NCBI RefSeq assembly: GCF_009711475.1
Contig: NZ_SMMD01000637.1
Coordinates: forward strand, 1 to 5,038
Direction: 5' to 3'
DNA from: Fulvivirga aurantia
GTDB lineage: Bacteria > Bacteroidota > Bacteroidia > Cytophagales > Cyclobacteriaceae
Length of the DNA: 5,038 nucleotides
In this document: in pieces, positions 1 through 5,038 of the stretch
Layout: each line of letters begins with the position of its first letter
Numbering within the stretch: the first letter of the stretch is position 1
Notes under the pieces: generated by a model
The model's database searches: none
Seen by the model: only the letters and a program-made list of their open reading frames with translations
What the model was told of the DNA's origin: nothing
Made by a program: the position numbers and the translations under genes

Positions 1-72
1 ATGAAAAAAATTTTTACTTACCTGGGACTTACTTTATTAAGCATTGTGGCTCTTCAACCAATGGCCTTAGGC
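1..72 (+). other. Sec signal peptide (residues 1-24)
   Basis: The N-terminus has two lysines (K2, K3), then a hydrophobic core at about residues 4-18 (IFTYLGLTLLSIVAL) and a small-residue cleavage site A22-L23-G24, with cleavage likely before Q25. This is a standard signal peptidase I substrate and would send the protein to the periplasm, as T9SS cargo requires. A cysteine follows at residue 27, but the residues before it (L-G-Q-S-C) do not form a proper lipobox, so a lipoprotein is unlikely. Confidence 0.9.
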
Positions 73-3000
73 CAGAGTTGTCCTTCACCCTATGTTATCG
101 ACTGGGATACCTACGCTGGTACTGATCCTAGAAGTCAGAATTACACAGCAGATGATGTAGAGGTAAGCATAGAATCAGTCGACTTATATGGGCATGTGAG
201 TGATTTTTCGGTATCTAACGCTATACAAAATACTTATAGTATTTACTGGGAGCAGAATATCGATAATAACAATGAGTTTGCATTGGCAACTTTCAAATTT
301 AGTAAGCCTACTAAAGATTTTGCTTTCACCATTTTTGATGTGGATGCAGGCGCCTGGGTAGATTCTCTCACCGTCAATGGATATTCTGATGGGTCGTTGG
401 TAAGCCTGATCGCTAGTAATGTAACCACATCAGTAGCCAACTCTTATGTAGGAAATAATACAGTAGTTGGTAATGCCACCGTAAACAATGCTACAAGTAC
501 TGATGGAAACGTTACTTATTTAATTCCTGAGACTATTGATTCATTAGTTTTTGTTTATAACAACCATACAGCGCCAAGTGGACAGGTAATTGGAATACAC
601 GACTTTAGCTGGTGTGGTTCTGATTCTGATTATGATCAGGTACTTAATGTGGACGATGCAGATGATGATAATGATGGCATACCCGATATACAGGAAGGGT
701 TAGGCTTCGATCCTGGCGCTGATGAAGATGGTGATGGTACACCAGACTATGCAGATGCAGACTATTCAGGGTTCACAGATAGTAATCTGGATGGAATCAG
801 CGATAATTTTGATGCTGACCTTGATGGCATACCTAATCACCTGGATAGAGATTCTGATAATGACGGTATTCCTGATGCTGTTGAAGCCAATGGTGGTGTA
901 TTGCCTGCAAATATGTCTGCTGATGGTAGATACTCTACAGCTTACGCTATGGCCAATGATGCCGATGGAGATGGTATTGTTGATGCGCTGGATACTGATA
1001 ATGGTGGTACACCATTAGCTAACACAAATACAGACGGAGATGCCTTGCCAGATATTTTTGATAGAGATAGTGATGGAGATGGAATACCAGATATTGAAGA
1101 GGTAGGTGGAGTAGATGCCGATTTCGATGGTATGGTAGATGGTTTTACCGATAAAGACAATGATGGTGTGCATGACACCTATGATATCAACGCAGGTGGT
1201 AATGCTTTAGTAATAGCAAACCTTGATGCAGATGCACTTCCCAATTATAGAGATATTGATTCTGATAAAGATGGTATTTTAGATAATGTAGAAGCTCAAA
1301 ATTCACTTCTGTTTAGAGCTGCTACAGGTTTAGATTCAGACAATGACGGTATCGATGATGCCTATGATGTTGATAATACCGGAGCTATAGTATTTCAAGA
1401 TACTGATGGCGATGGTAAATTTGATTTTGTAGATGGCGATTCTGATGGTGATGGTGTGAGAGATTTTATAGAAGGACATGATCCTGATAGCAATGGTATC
1501 GCTAATACACCACAATCTAATACCGATACAGATGGTGATGGTTTGGCCGACTCTTTTGATACCGACAACGGTGGTACCGCAGCAGCATTACAAAATACGG
1601 ATGGCGATAGTCGACCAGATTGGAGAGATACTGATGATGATAATGACGGTATTCCTACAGTTAATGAAGATTTTAATGGAGACAGAGATAATGCCAATGA
1701 CTTTACGCAAGGTGGAGGTTCTACACCAGACTACCTGTATGCTACAAAAGATCTGGATGGTGATGGTTTACTCAACTCTGTAGACACTGATGATAATAAT
1801 GACGGTATTCCTGATAGTGAGCAAGCTAGTTGTAGTGTGGCTTCAGGTAATGCTGTATCTCAAACCAACAGTGGAGTAGGTGGGGCTGCTAATTCCCTGG
1901 GCGCACCTGATGGGTCTTCTGCTCAGGTTAGAAATGGAGATGTACTTACACTAGACCTCAATAGAGTGGTGCCTGAAGGTATAACTATAGCGCTTAGAAT
2001 GGCAAAAATTCAAACAGGAGGTGCTGATGCAGGGGTAACCGTAAGTCAATCTATCGATGGAACTAACTTTACAAATGCCTTCGATATCGTTTTGGCAAGC
2101 AACACTTTAGCAGATTACAATTTCACACTTACAGCAGATGCTCAATATATAAGAATAGAAAGACTGGCTAGAGGAAATTTTGTAGATGCTGTATCTTATT
2201 CTTTTGATGACTGTATCGATAGTGATCTTGACGGAGATGGTATAGTAGATCGCCTTGATTTAGATAGTGACGGAGATGGCATACCTAATGCGGTAGAAGC
2301 AAACGGAGGCACTTTACCTGCTAATATGAATGAGAATGGTCAATACTCAAATGCATATGCTGCAGCAAATGACTCTGATGGAGATGGCTTAGTAAACAAT
2401 GTAGATCCTACAACAGGCGGTACTCCATTGGTTTCAGATTTTGATGGAGATGGTGTTCCTGATTTTCTTGACCAGGATGCAGATAATGATGGTATTCCAG
2501 ACTTTTATGAAGCAGGAGCGACTGATTCAAACGGTGATGGTACTAATGATACTTATAGCAATATCGATGGTGATGCACTGCCTGACTATCTGGATGCTGA
2601 TAGTGATGGCGATGGAATAAGAGACCTAGTAGAAGGTCAGACAACAGCCGGTTTTACAACACCGTCCGGAGTTGATACTGATGGAGATGGTATTGACAAT
2701 AGCTTTGATAGCGACAATGGAGGTACTGATATTATCCCTCTTGATTTTGATAATGATGGTACTCCTGACTTTCAGGACACTGACAGTGACAATGACACGG
2801 TTTTAGATTTGGTGGAAGGTCACGATGCTAATTCAAACGGTACAGCAGATAGAAACCCAAGTGGAGCTGATACTGATGGTGATGGTCTGGATAATCGTTT
2901 TGATACGGATAATGGAGGCACTACCGCTCCGATACAAAATACAGATGGGGCTGATGATGTTGACTTCAGAGATACTGATGATGACAACGATACCGTGCCT

Positions 3001-5038
3001 ACAAAAGACGAAACTGCCGATATTGATCCTGCTAACGGAACAGCTGATTACCTGGAGGCCACAACCAACCCATGTGGAAATGGTGTCCAGGAATCTGTTG
3101 TTGGTAATGCCAGTTCAATTGTGTTCAACCCAAATAATAGAGTGGCTAACGCTGCCAATATGGTAGGTGTTCCAAACAATGGTTTCGCCACTTTTAATAA
3201 TAATGGAGGGCTGAATGATTTTGCCATTCTTGATTTACAGGAATTTATACCTGCGGGGGAGACGATAGCAATTAGAGCTTTAACACAAAATGGAAACGAA
3301 TTCACAGTAGCCACCGGTACTGAGATAAACGGAACTACAATTAACTTAAGTGGTAATACAAATTTCTCAGACAACTTTGGCGGATATGCCTGGACTATAT
3401 ATAATTATATAGTGCCAGCAGAGGGAGCCAGATATGTTTATTTAGCTAGAGTTGCAGGTGAATTTGGTATAGATGCTTTCTCATATTCATTTACAAGATG
3501 TCTAACTGACACTGATAATGATGGTATAGCTGATAATGTAGATCAGGATGATGACAATGATGGAATACCTGATGCCACAGAAATAGCGTCATATGGTGCT
3601 GATCCTAGTGCAGATGAGGACAATGACAATATACCTAACTACTTAGATACTGATTTTGCCGGATTCGTTGATAGCAATCTGGATGGAGTGGATGATAACG
3701 CAGATTACGATAAGGATGGTATACCAAATCACCTTGATCTGGATAGCGATAATGATGGAATTGTAGATGCTGTTGAGGCTAACGCTGGCGTGTTACCAAA
3801 TAATATGACAGCCGATGGTAGATACACGGGCTCTTATGTGAAATCTAATGACACGGACAATGATGGTTTAGCCAATGCCGTTGAAACAACGCCATTGAGT
3901 AACCCTGATTCTGACATGGATGGTTTAAACGATATGTTTGATAGGGATTCTGATAATGATGGAATCACAGATGTTGTTGAAGCCGGGGGTGTAGATGTTG
4001 ACGGAAATGGAGTTTTAGACAACTTCACTGATTCTGATGGTGATGGCTTAGCCAATAGTGTAGATCCTGATAATGGTGGTTCACCAATGCCTTTACCTAA
4101 TTCTGATTCTAATGGATTGAAAGATTATATAGACATAGATTCAGACGATGACGGCATACTTGATATGGTCGAAGGAAATGATGCCAATGAAGATGGAGTA
4201 GCTGAATGGGACGCCAATGGTAATGGTGTGCTGGACACTGGTGAAGGTGCAGGAGATGCCGACAATGACGGAATCCTTGATGCCTTCGACAGAGATGCAG
4301 GTGGTGTTGTGGCAGCTTTACCAGATACTGACGGCAATGGTGCTGCAAATTATCGAGATGCTGATGATGATGGTGATGGAGAGCCAACTGTTACTGAAGA
4401 TAGCAACAGTAATGGAAACTTTACCGATGACTTTACCAGCGGCCAGGCCAACGGAAGTACACCCGATTATCTCTACAATCAATTTACTGCGCTTCCTGTT
4501 GAATTAATATCATTCACAGCAGAACTAACTGATAAAAATACGGTGGCTCTTACCTGGGAAACTGCTTCAGAAATAAACAATGATAGATTTGAAATTGAGC
4601 ATTCTCTGGACGGAATTGACTTTGTGAAAATTGGACAGGTAGATGGAAATGGCACAACACGTGAGCTAAGTGTTTATGAATTTGAACACAAGAAGCCTGC
4701 CGCAGGTATGAGAAATTACTACAGACTCAAGCAGGTTGACTATGATGGAGAGTTCGAGTACAGTGATGTGATAGCTGTTCAGGGCAAGGTTGAAGTAGCA
4801 CAGTTTGTAGAGCTCAGACTCTTCCCGAACCCAGCCACAGAGTTCATCAACTTGTCGCTTACCGATTATAACGGACCAATTTCTTATCAAGTGATAAACA
4901 TCTCTGGCCATGTAATGATCATGGGTAGCACAGAAGGAGAGAATCAATTAAAGGTTGATGTAAGCGCTTTAGAAACCGGTATGTATGTAGTGAAGGTTAA
5001 AGGTGGCGACCATACTCAAATCAAGCGTTTTATAAAAA
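1..5038 (+). CDS. Giant TSP3-repeat, T9SS-exported calcium-binding surface protein (3' end just missing)
   Basis: A single open frame of 1,679 codons runs through the whole window. Seen: an N-terminal signal peptide, three aspartate-rich blocks of DxDxDG loops, three cysteine-bracketed beta-rich modules, a fibronectin-III-like module and a C-terminal T9SS type A sorting domain. Known for these families: Sec carries the protein to the periplasm, T9SS moves it across the outer membrane, and the sorting tail is usually removed as the protein is released or attached to the surface. TSP3-type loops bind calcium and form rigid rods. Inferred: a calcium-stiffened surface or secreted adhesin or scaffold; no catalytic motif is visible. 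The start at base 1 is preferred because it gives a full signal peptide, while the next Met (residue 21) would destroy it. The last base is A, so the next codon cannot be a stop and the protein has at least 1,680 residues. No specific gene name is recognisable. Confidence 0.95.
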   Translation, partial: MKKIFTYLGLTLLSIVALQPMALGQSCPSPYVIDWDTYAGTDPRSQNYTADDVEVSIESVDLYGHVSDFSVSNAIQNTYSIYWEQNIDNNNEFALATFKFSKPTKDFAFTIFDVDAGAWVDSLTVNGYSDGSLVSLIASNVTTSVANSYVGNNTVVGNATVNNATSTDGNVTYLIPETIDSLVFVYNNHTAPSGQVIGIHDFSWCGSDSDYDQVLNVDDADDDNDGIPDIQEGLGFDPGADEDGDGTPDYADADYSGFTDSNLDGISDNFDADLDGIPNHLDRDSDNDGIPDAVEANGGVLPANMSADGRYSTAYAMANDADGDGIVDALDTDNGGTPLANTNTDGDALPDIFDRDSDGDGIPDIEEVGGVDADFDGMVDGFTDKDNDGVHDTYDINAGGNALVIANLDADALPNYRDIDSDKDGILDNVEAQNSLLFRAATGLDSDNDGIDDAYDVDNTGAIVFQDTDGDGKFDFVDGDSDGDGVRDFIEGHDPDSNGIANTPQSNTDTDGDGLADSFDTDNGGTAAALQNTDGDSRPDWRDTDDDNDGIPTVNEDFNGDRDNANDFTQGGGSTPDYLYATKDLDGDGLLNSVDTDDNNDGIPDSEQASCSVASGNAVSQTNSGVGGAANSLGAPDGSSAQVRNGDVLTLDLNRVVPEGITIALRMAKIQTGGADAGVTVSQSIDGTNFTNAFDIVLASNTLADYNFTLTADAQYIRIERLARGNFVDAVSYSFDDCIDSDLDGDGIVDRLDLDSDGDGIPNAVEANGGTLPANMNENGQYSNAYAAANDSDGDGLVNNVDPTTGGTPLVSDFDGDGVPDFLDQDADNDGIPDFYEAGATDSNGDGTNDTYSNIDGDALPDYLDADSDGDGIRDLVEGQTTAGFTTPSGVDTDGDGIDNSFDSDNGGTDIIPLDFDNDGTPDFQDTDSDNDTVLDLVEGHDANSNGTADRNPSGADTDGDGLDNRFDTDNGGTTAPIQNTDGADDVDFRDTDDDNDTVPTKDETADIDPANGTADYLEATTNPCGNGVQESVVGNASSIVFNPNNRVANAANMVGVPNNGFATFNNNGGLNDFAILDLQEFIPAGETIAIRALTQNGNEFTVATGTEINGTTINLSGNTNFSDNFGGYAWTIYNYIVPAEGARYVYLARVAGEFGIDAFSYSFTRCLTDTDNDGIADNVDQDDDNDGIPDATEIASYGADPSADEDNDNIPNYLDTDFAGFVDSNLDGVDDNADYDKDGIPNHLDLDSDNDGIVDAVEANAGVLPNNMTADGRYTGSYVKSNDTDNDGLANAVETTPLSNPDSDMDGLNDMFDRDSDNDGITDVVEAGGVDVDGNGVLDNFTDSDGDGLANSVDPDNGGSPMPLPNSDSNGLKDYIDIDSDDDGILDMVEGNDANEDGVAEWDANGNGVLDTGEGAGDADNDGILDAFDRDAGGVVAALPDTDGNGAANYRDADDDGDGEPTVTEDSNSNGNFTDDFTSGQANGSTPDYLYNQFTALPVELISFTAELTDKNTVALTWETASEINNDRFEIEHSLDGIDFVKIGQVDGNGTTRELSVYEFEHKKPAAGMRNYYRLKQVDYDGEFEYSDVIAVQGKVEVAQFVELRLFPNPATEFINLSLTDYNGPISYQVINISGHVMIMGSTEGENQLKVDVSALETGMYVVKVKGGDHTQIKRFIK
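76..618 (+). other. N-terminal beta-rich module, Cys27-Cys205
   Basis: Residues 26-206 form a non-repetitive domain of about 180 residues, rich in beta-forming residues, before the acidic repeats. Landmarks are the aromatic start (Y31-V-I-D-W35), a core strand with F-T-I-F-D-V-D (108-114) followed by W119-V-D-S-L-T-V-N-G, and a closing strand with G-I-H-D-F-S-W-C (198-205). Its only two cysteines, C27 and C205, sit at its two ends and could close it as a disulfide. The FTIFDVD..W.D.VTV.G pattern resembles N-terminal modules I recall from other Bacteroidota surface proteins, but I cannot name a Pfam family with confidence. A binding role would be a guess based on its exposed position at the far end from the anchoring tail. 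Confidence 0.7.
880..957 (+). repeat. Conserved 26-residue insert, copy 1 (VEANGG.LP.NM)
   Basis: Residues 294-319 interrupt the regular calcium loops with VEANGGVLPANM and then G309-R-Y...Y315. The next loop begins at D320. Copies 2 and 3 lie at the equivalent place in the other blocks with identical spacing. The segment has few acidic residues and carries prolines and aromatics, so it could be a cap, hinge or side protrusion of the stalk. Function unknown. Confidence 0.75.
958..1749 (+). repeat. Four tandem composite repeats of about 61-75 residues in block 1
   Basis: Units begin at D320, D384, D445 and D509, giving spacings of 64, 61 and 64 residues; the fourth runs to about residue 583. 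Each unit has the same order: a DxDxDG loop, a spacer like D-T-D-N-G-G-T (331-337, 395-401, 456-462, 520-526), a T-D-G-D..PD loop, a D-x-D-S-D-x-D-G loop, then usually a glutamate and a variable linker. Synonymous codons differ between copies: DTDNGGT is gatactgataatggtggt in one and gataccgacaacggtggt in another. The repeats are therefore diverged at DNA level and are not recent copies. Confidence 0.8.
1825..2214 (+). other. Cysteine-bracketed beta module A (residues 609-738)
   Basis: A non-repetitive module of about 130 residues between repeat blocks 1 and 2, opening at C611 and closing at C738. It contains G-N-A-V-S (616-620), a glycine/alanine-rich turn with L-G-A-P-D-G (633-638), the strand pair D-V-L-T-L-D-L (647-653) and P-E-G-I-T-I-A-L-R (658-666), S-I-D-G-T-N-F (684-690), then A-Q-Y-I-R-I-E-R (714-721) and V-D-A-V-S-Y-S-F (728-735). 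The alternating hydrophobic pattern and the closing YIRIER...VDAVSYSF strands suggest a beta-sandwich like the galactose-binding/discoidin-like folds used for carbohydrate binding. That fold assignment is inference from pattern only. Module B is its paralogue. Confidence 0.7.
2215..3054 (+). repeat. TSP3-like calcium-binding repeat block 2 (residues 739-1018)
   Basis: About 15 calcium-type loops, including DSDGDGIPN (755-763), DADNDGIPD (825-833), DTDGDGIDN (892-900) and DTDGDGLDN (957-965). The shortest block: it lacks the first 50 or so residues present in blocks 1 and 3 (the S-N-L-D-G and P-N-H-L-D region), and its second composite unit has lost the GG spacer, shrinking around residues 842-865. 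Two loops replace the usual glycine with threonine (D932-T-V and D997-T-V). It ends with T-D-D-D-N-D-T-V-P-T (992-1001) and GTADYLE (1013-1019), the counterparts of the block 1 and block 3 endings. Confidence 0.9.
2293..2370 (+). repeat. Conserved 26-residue insert, copy 2 (VEANGG.LP.NM)
   Basis: Residues 765-790 contain VEANGGTLPANM, then G780-Q-Y and Y786, with the next calcium loop starting at D791. Spacing from the first valine to that aspartate is 26 residues, exactly as in copies 1 and 3, although the flanking loops in block 2 are rearranged. Confidence 0.75.
3064..3501 (+). other. Cysteine-bracketed beta module B (residues 1022-1167)
   Basis: A module of about 145 residues opening at C1025 and closing at C1167, paralogous to module A. 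Matching landmarks are V-G-N-A-S-S (1035-1040), A-A-N-M-V-G-V-P (1051-1058), F-A-I-L-D-L-Q (1074-1080), P-A-G-E-T-I-A-I-R (1084-1092), A-R-Y-V-Y-L-A-R (1143-1150) and I-D-A-F-S-Y-S-F (1157-1164). The middle part (about 1093-1140) is longer than in A and differs in sequence, with N-F-G-G-Y-A-W (1125-1131) where A has no tryptophan. Divergence in the presumed loops with conserved framework strands would fit two sites with different ligands, which is inference. Confidence 0.7.
3502..4476 (+). repeat. TSP3-like calcium-binding repeat block 3 (residues 1168-1492)
   Basis: About 19 loops, including DTDNDGIAD (1170-1178), DDDNDGIPD (1183-1191), DSDNDGIVD (1248-1256) and DSDGDGLAN (1344-1352). Its opening matches block 1 closely: D-S-N-L-D-G (1224-1229) and D-G-I-P-N-H-L-D (1239-1246) have near-identical counterparts at 260-265 and 275-282. 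Several loops are weaker than in the other blocks, with asparagine replacing aspartate (for example N1367-S-D-S-N-G and D1404-A-N-G-N-G). The DNGG spacer is replaced by E-T-T-P-L-S at 1295-1300. The block closes with STPDYLY (1486-1492), identical to residues 574-580, directly before the fibronectin-like module. Confidence 0.9.
3772..3849 (+). repeat. Conserved 26-residue insert, copy 3 (VEANAG.LP.NM)
   Basis: Residues 1258-1283 contain VEANAGVLPNNM, then A-D-G-R-Y (1271-1275) and Y1279, with the next loop at D1284. It is closest to copy 1, sharing ADGRY, whereas copy 2 has ENGQY. Confidence 0.75.
4480..4794 (+). other. Fibronectin-III-like module preceding the sorting tail (residues 1494-1598)
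   Basis: Begins with A-L-P-V-E-L-I-S-F (1497-1505), followed by V-A-L-T-W-E-T-A-S-E (1515-1524), N-N-D-R-F-E-I-E (1526-1533), S-L-D-G (1535-1538), and N-Y-Y-R-L-K-Q-V-D-Y-D-G (1572-1583) with E-Y-S-D-V (1586-1590). This is a very common Bacteroidota module of about 100 residues with a fibronectin-III-like beta-sandwich pattern, usually found immediately before a T9SS tail. It probably serves as a folded spacer between the stalk and the sorting domain. It contains no cysteine. Confidence 0.88.
4795..5038 (+). other. T9SS type A C-terminal sorting domain (residues 1599-1679, last residue or residues missing)
   Basis: Shows the three conserved parts of the type A tail (TIGR04183 / Por secretion tail): L-F-P-N-P-A (1607-1612) with F-I-N-L (1615-1618); V-D-V-S-A-L-E-T-G-M-Y-V-V-K-V (1652-1666); and the terminal K-R-F-I-K (1675-1679). 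In studied members this tail is recognised by the T9SS translocon and then removed by the sortase-like PorU, which can attach the cargo to A-type lipopolysaccharide. The usual tail ends at or one to three residues after this KRFIK-type motif, so the coding region probably ends only a few bases beyond the window. Confidence 0.95.

Larger units (their letters stand above)
622..1824 (+). repeat. TSP3-like calcium-binding repeat block 1 (residues 208-608)
   Basis: About 22 loops of the form D-x-D-x-D-G-[IVLT]-x-D occur here, such as DDDNDGIPD (221-229), DSDNDGIPD (284-292), DSDGDGIPD (356-364) and DTDGDGLAD (509-517). This is the thrombospondin type 3 / EF-hand-like loop pattern, in which aspartate and asparagine side chains coordinate calcium. 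Many loops end in a glutamate (such as E295, E366 and E489), a pattern common in bacterial versions. It is the longest of the three blocks and the only one with four regular composite units of 61-64 residues (320-583). It ends with STPDYLY (574-580) and two extra loops (584-605) leading into module A. Confidence 0.92.

Noticed and set aside
61..81. Lipoprotein signal at Cys27 or an alternative start at Met21
   Set aside because: The residues before C27 (L-G-Q-S) do not fit a lipobox, and starting at Met21 would remove the hydrophobic core. C27 is better explained as partner of C205.
243..440. Minus-strand 65-codon frame opposite the N-terminal module
   Set aside because: Short, without recognisable features, and entirely antisense to coding sequence.
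722..1018. Plus-strand Met/Ile/Leu-rich hydrophobic frames (722-1018, 1478-1783, 2825-3166, 4217-4507) that resemble small membrane proteins
   Set aside because: They are frame-shifted readings of the calcium repeats, where gATGGTGATGg gives repeated Met-Val-Met. The hydrophobicity is a by-product of aspartate/glycine codons.
1070..1090. GGAGATGG-type strings that resemble Shine-Dalgarno plus internal start codons
   Set aside because: The purine string directly abuts the ATG with no spacing, arises from Gly-Asp-Gly codons throughout the repeats, and the frames it opens are repeat shadows.
942..1697. Minus-strand Ser/Pro-rich open frames (942-1178 and 1395-1697; similar at 3834-4055 and 4125-4337)
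   Set aside because: They are the reverse complement of GAT-GGT-GAT-GGT type codons, which read as Ser-Pro-Ser-Pro on the other strand. They have no independent start signals or domain and overlap the strongly supported + strand gene.
4109..4387. Histidine-rich minus-strand frame that could look like a metal-binding peptide
   Set aside because: It is antisense to the GATGATGATGG aspartate-rich segment, where ATC/CAT-type triplets read as His and Leu. There is no supporting context.
622..4476. Tandem DNA repeats as a CRISPR array or recent satellite
   Set aside because: The periodicity follows codons and protein loops. Copies differ at synonymous positions and there are no constant repeats with unique spacers.
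4666..4947. Minus-strand 93-codon frame opposite the sorting domain
   Set aside because: It lies opposite the highly conserved fibronectin-like and T9SS tail region and has no recognisable domain or secretion signal.

Overview
The window is filled by one open reading frame on the + strand. It starts with ATG at base 1 and stays open through base 5037 (1,679 codons, no in-frame stop); base 5038 is the first base of another codon. I read it as a very large, secreted, calcium-binding surface protein of a Bacteroidota bacterium. A Sec signal peptide at the N-terminus and a type IX secretion system (T9SS) type A sorting domain at the C-terminus fix the phylum, because T9SS is essentially confined to Bacteroidota. 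The 'LPVEL...TASE.NND.FEIE' module before the tail is also typical of that phylum. The moderately AT-rich sequence would fit a marine Cytophagales-type organism, but that finer placement is a guess.

Layout by residue: signal peptide 1-24; N-terminal beta-rich module 26-206; aspartate-rich thrombospondin type 3 (TSP3)-like block 1 at 208-608; cysteine-bracketed beta module A at 609-738; TSP3-like block 2 at 739-1018; module B, a diverged paralogue of A, at 1022-1167; TSP3-like block 3 at 1168-1492; fibronectin-III-like module 1494-1598; T9SS sorting domain 1599-1679. The protein is therefore a string of three folded, probably disulfide-closed modules separated by three long, acidic calcium-binding stalks, with an export and anchoring tail. 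By hand count there are about 55 DxDxDG-type loops.

Three regularities stand out. The protein has only six cysteines, and they form three pairs that each bracket one globular module. Each TSP3-like block has one 26-residue segment (VEANGG..LP.NM...G.Y) that aligns without gaps in all three copies. Within the blocks, the short loops are organised into a longer repeat of about 60-65 residues marked by a D.DNGGT spacer.

There is no second gene, RNA gene, mobile element, CRISPR array, promoter or terminator in the window. The sequence begins exactly at the start codon, so the ribosome binding site and promoter lie outside. I see no multi-gene system here. The interest lies in the architecture of this one protein; its ligand and biological role cannot be read from the sequence.
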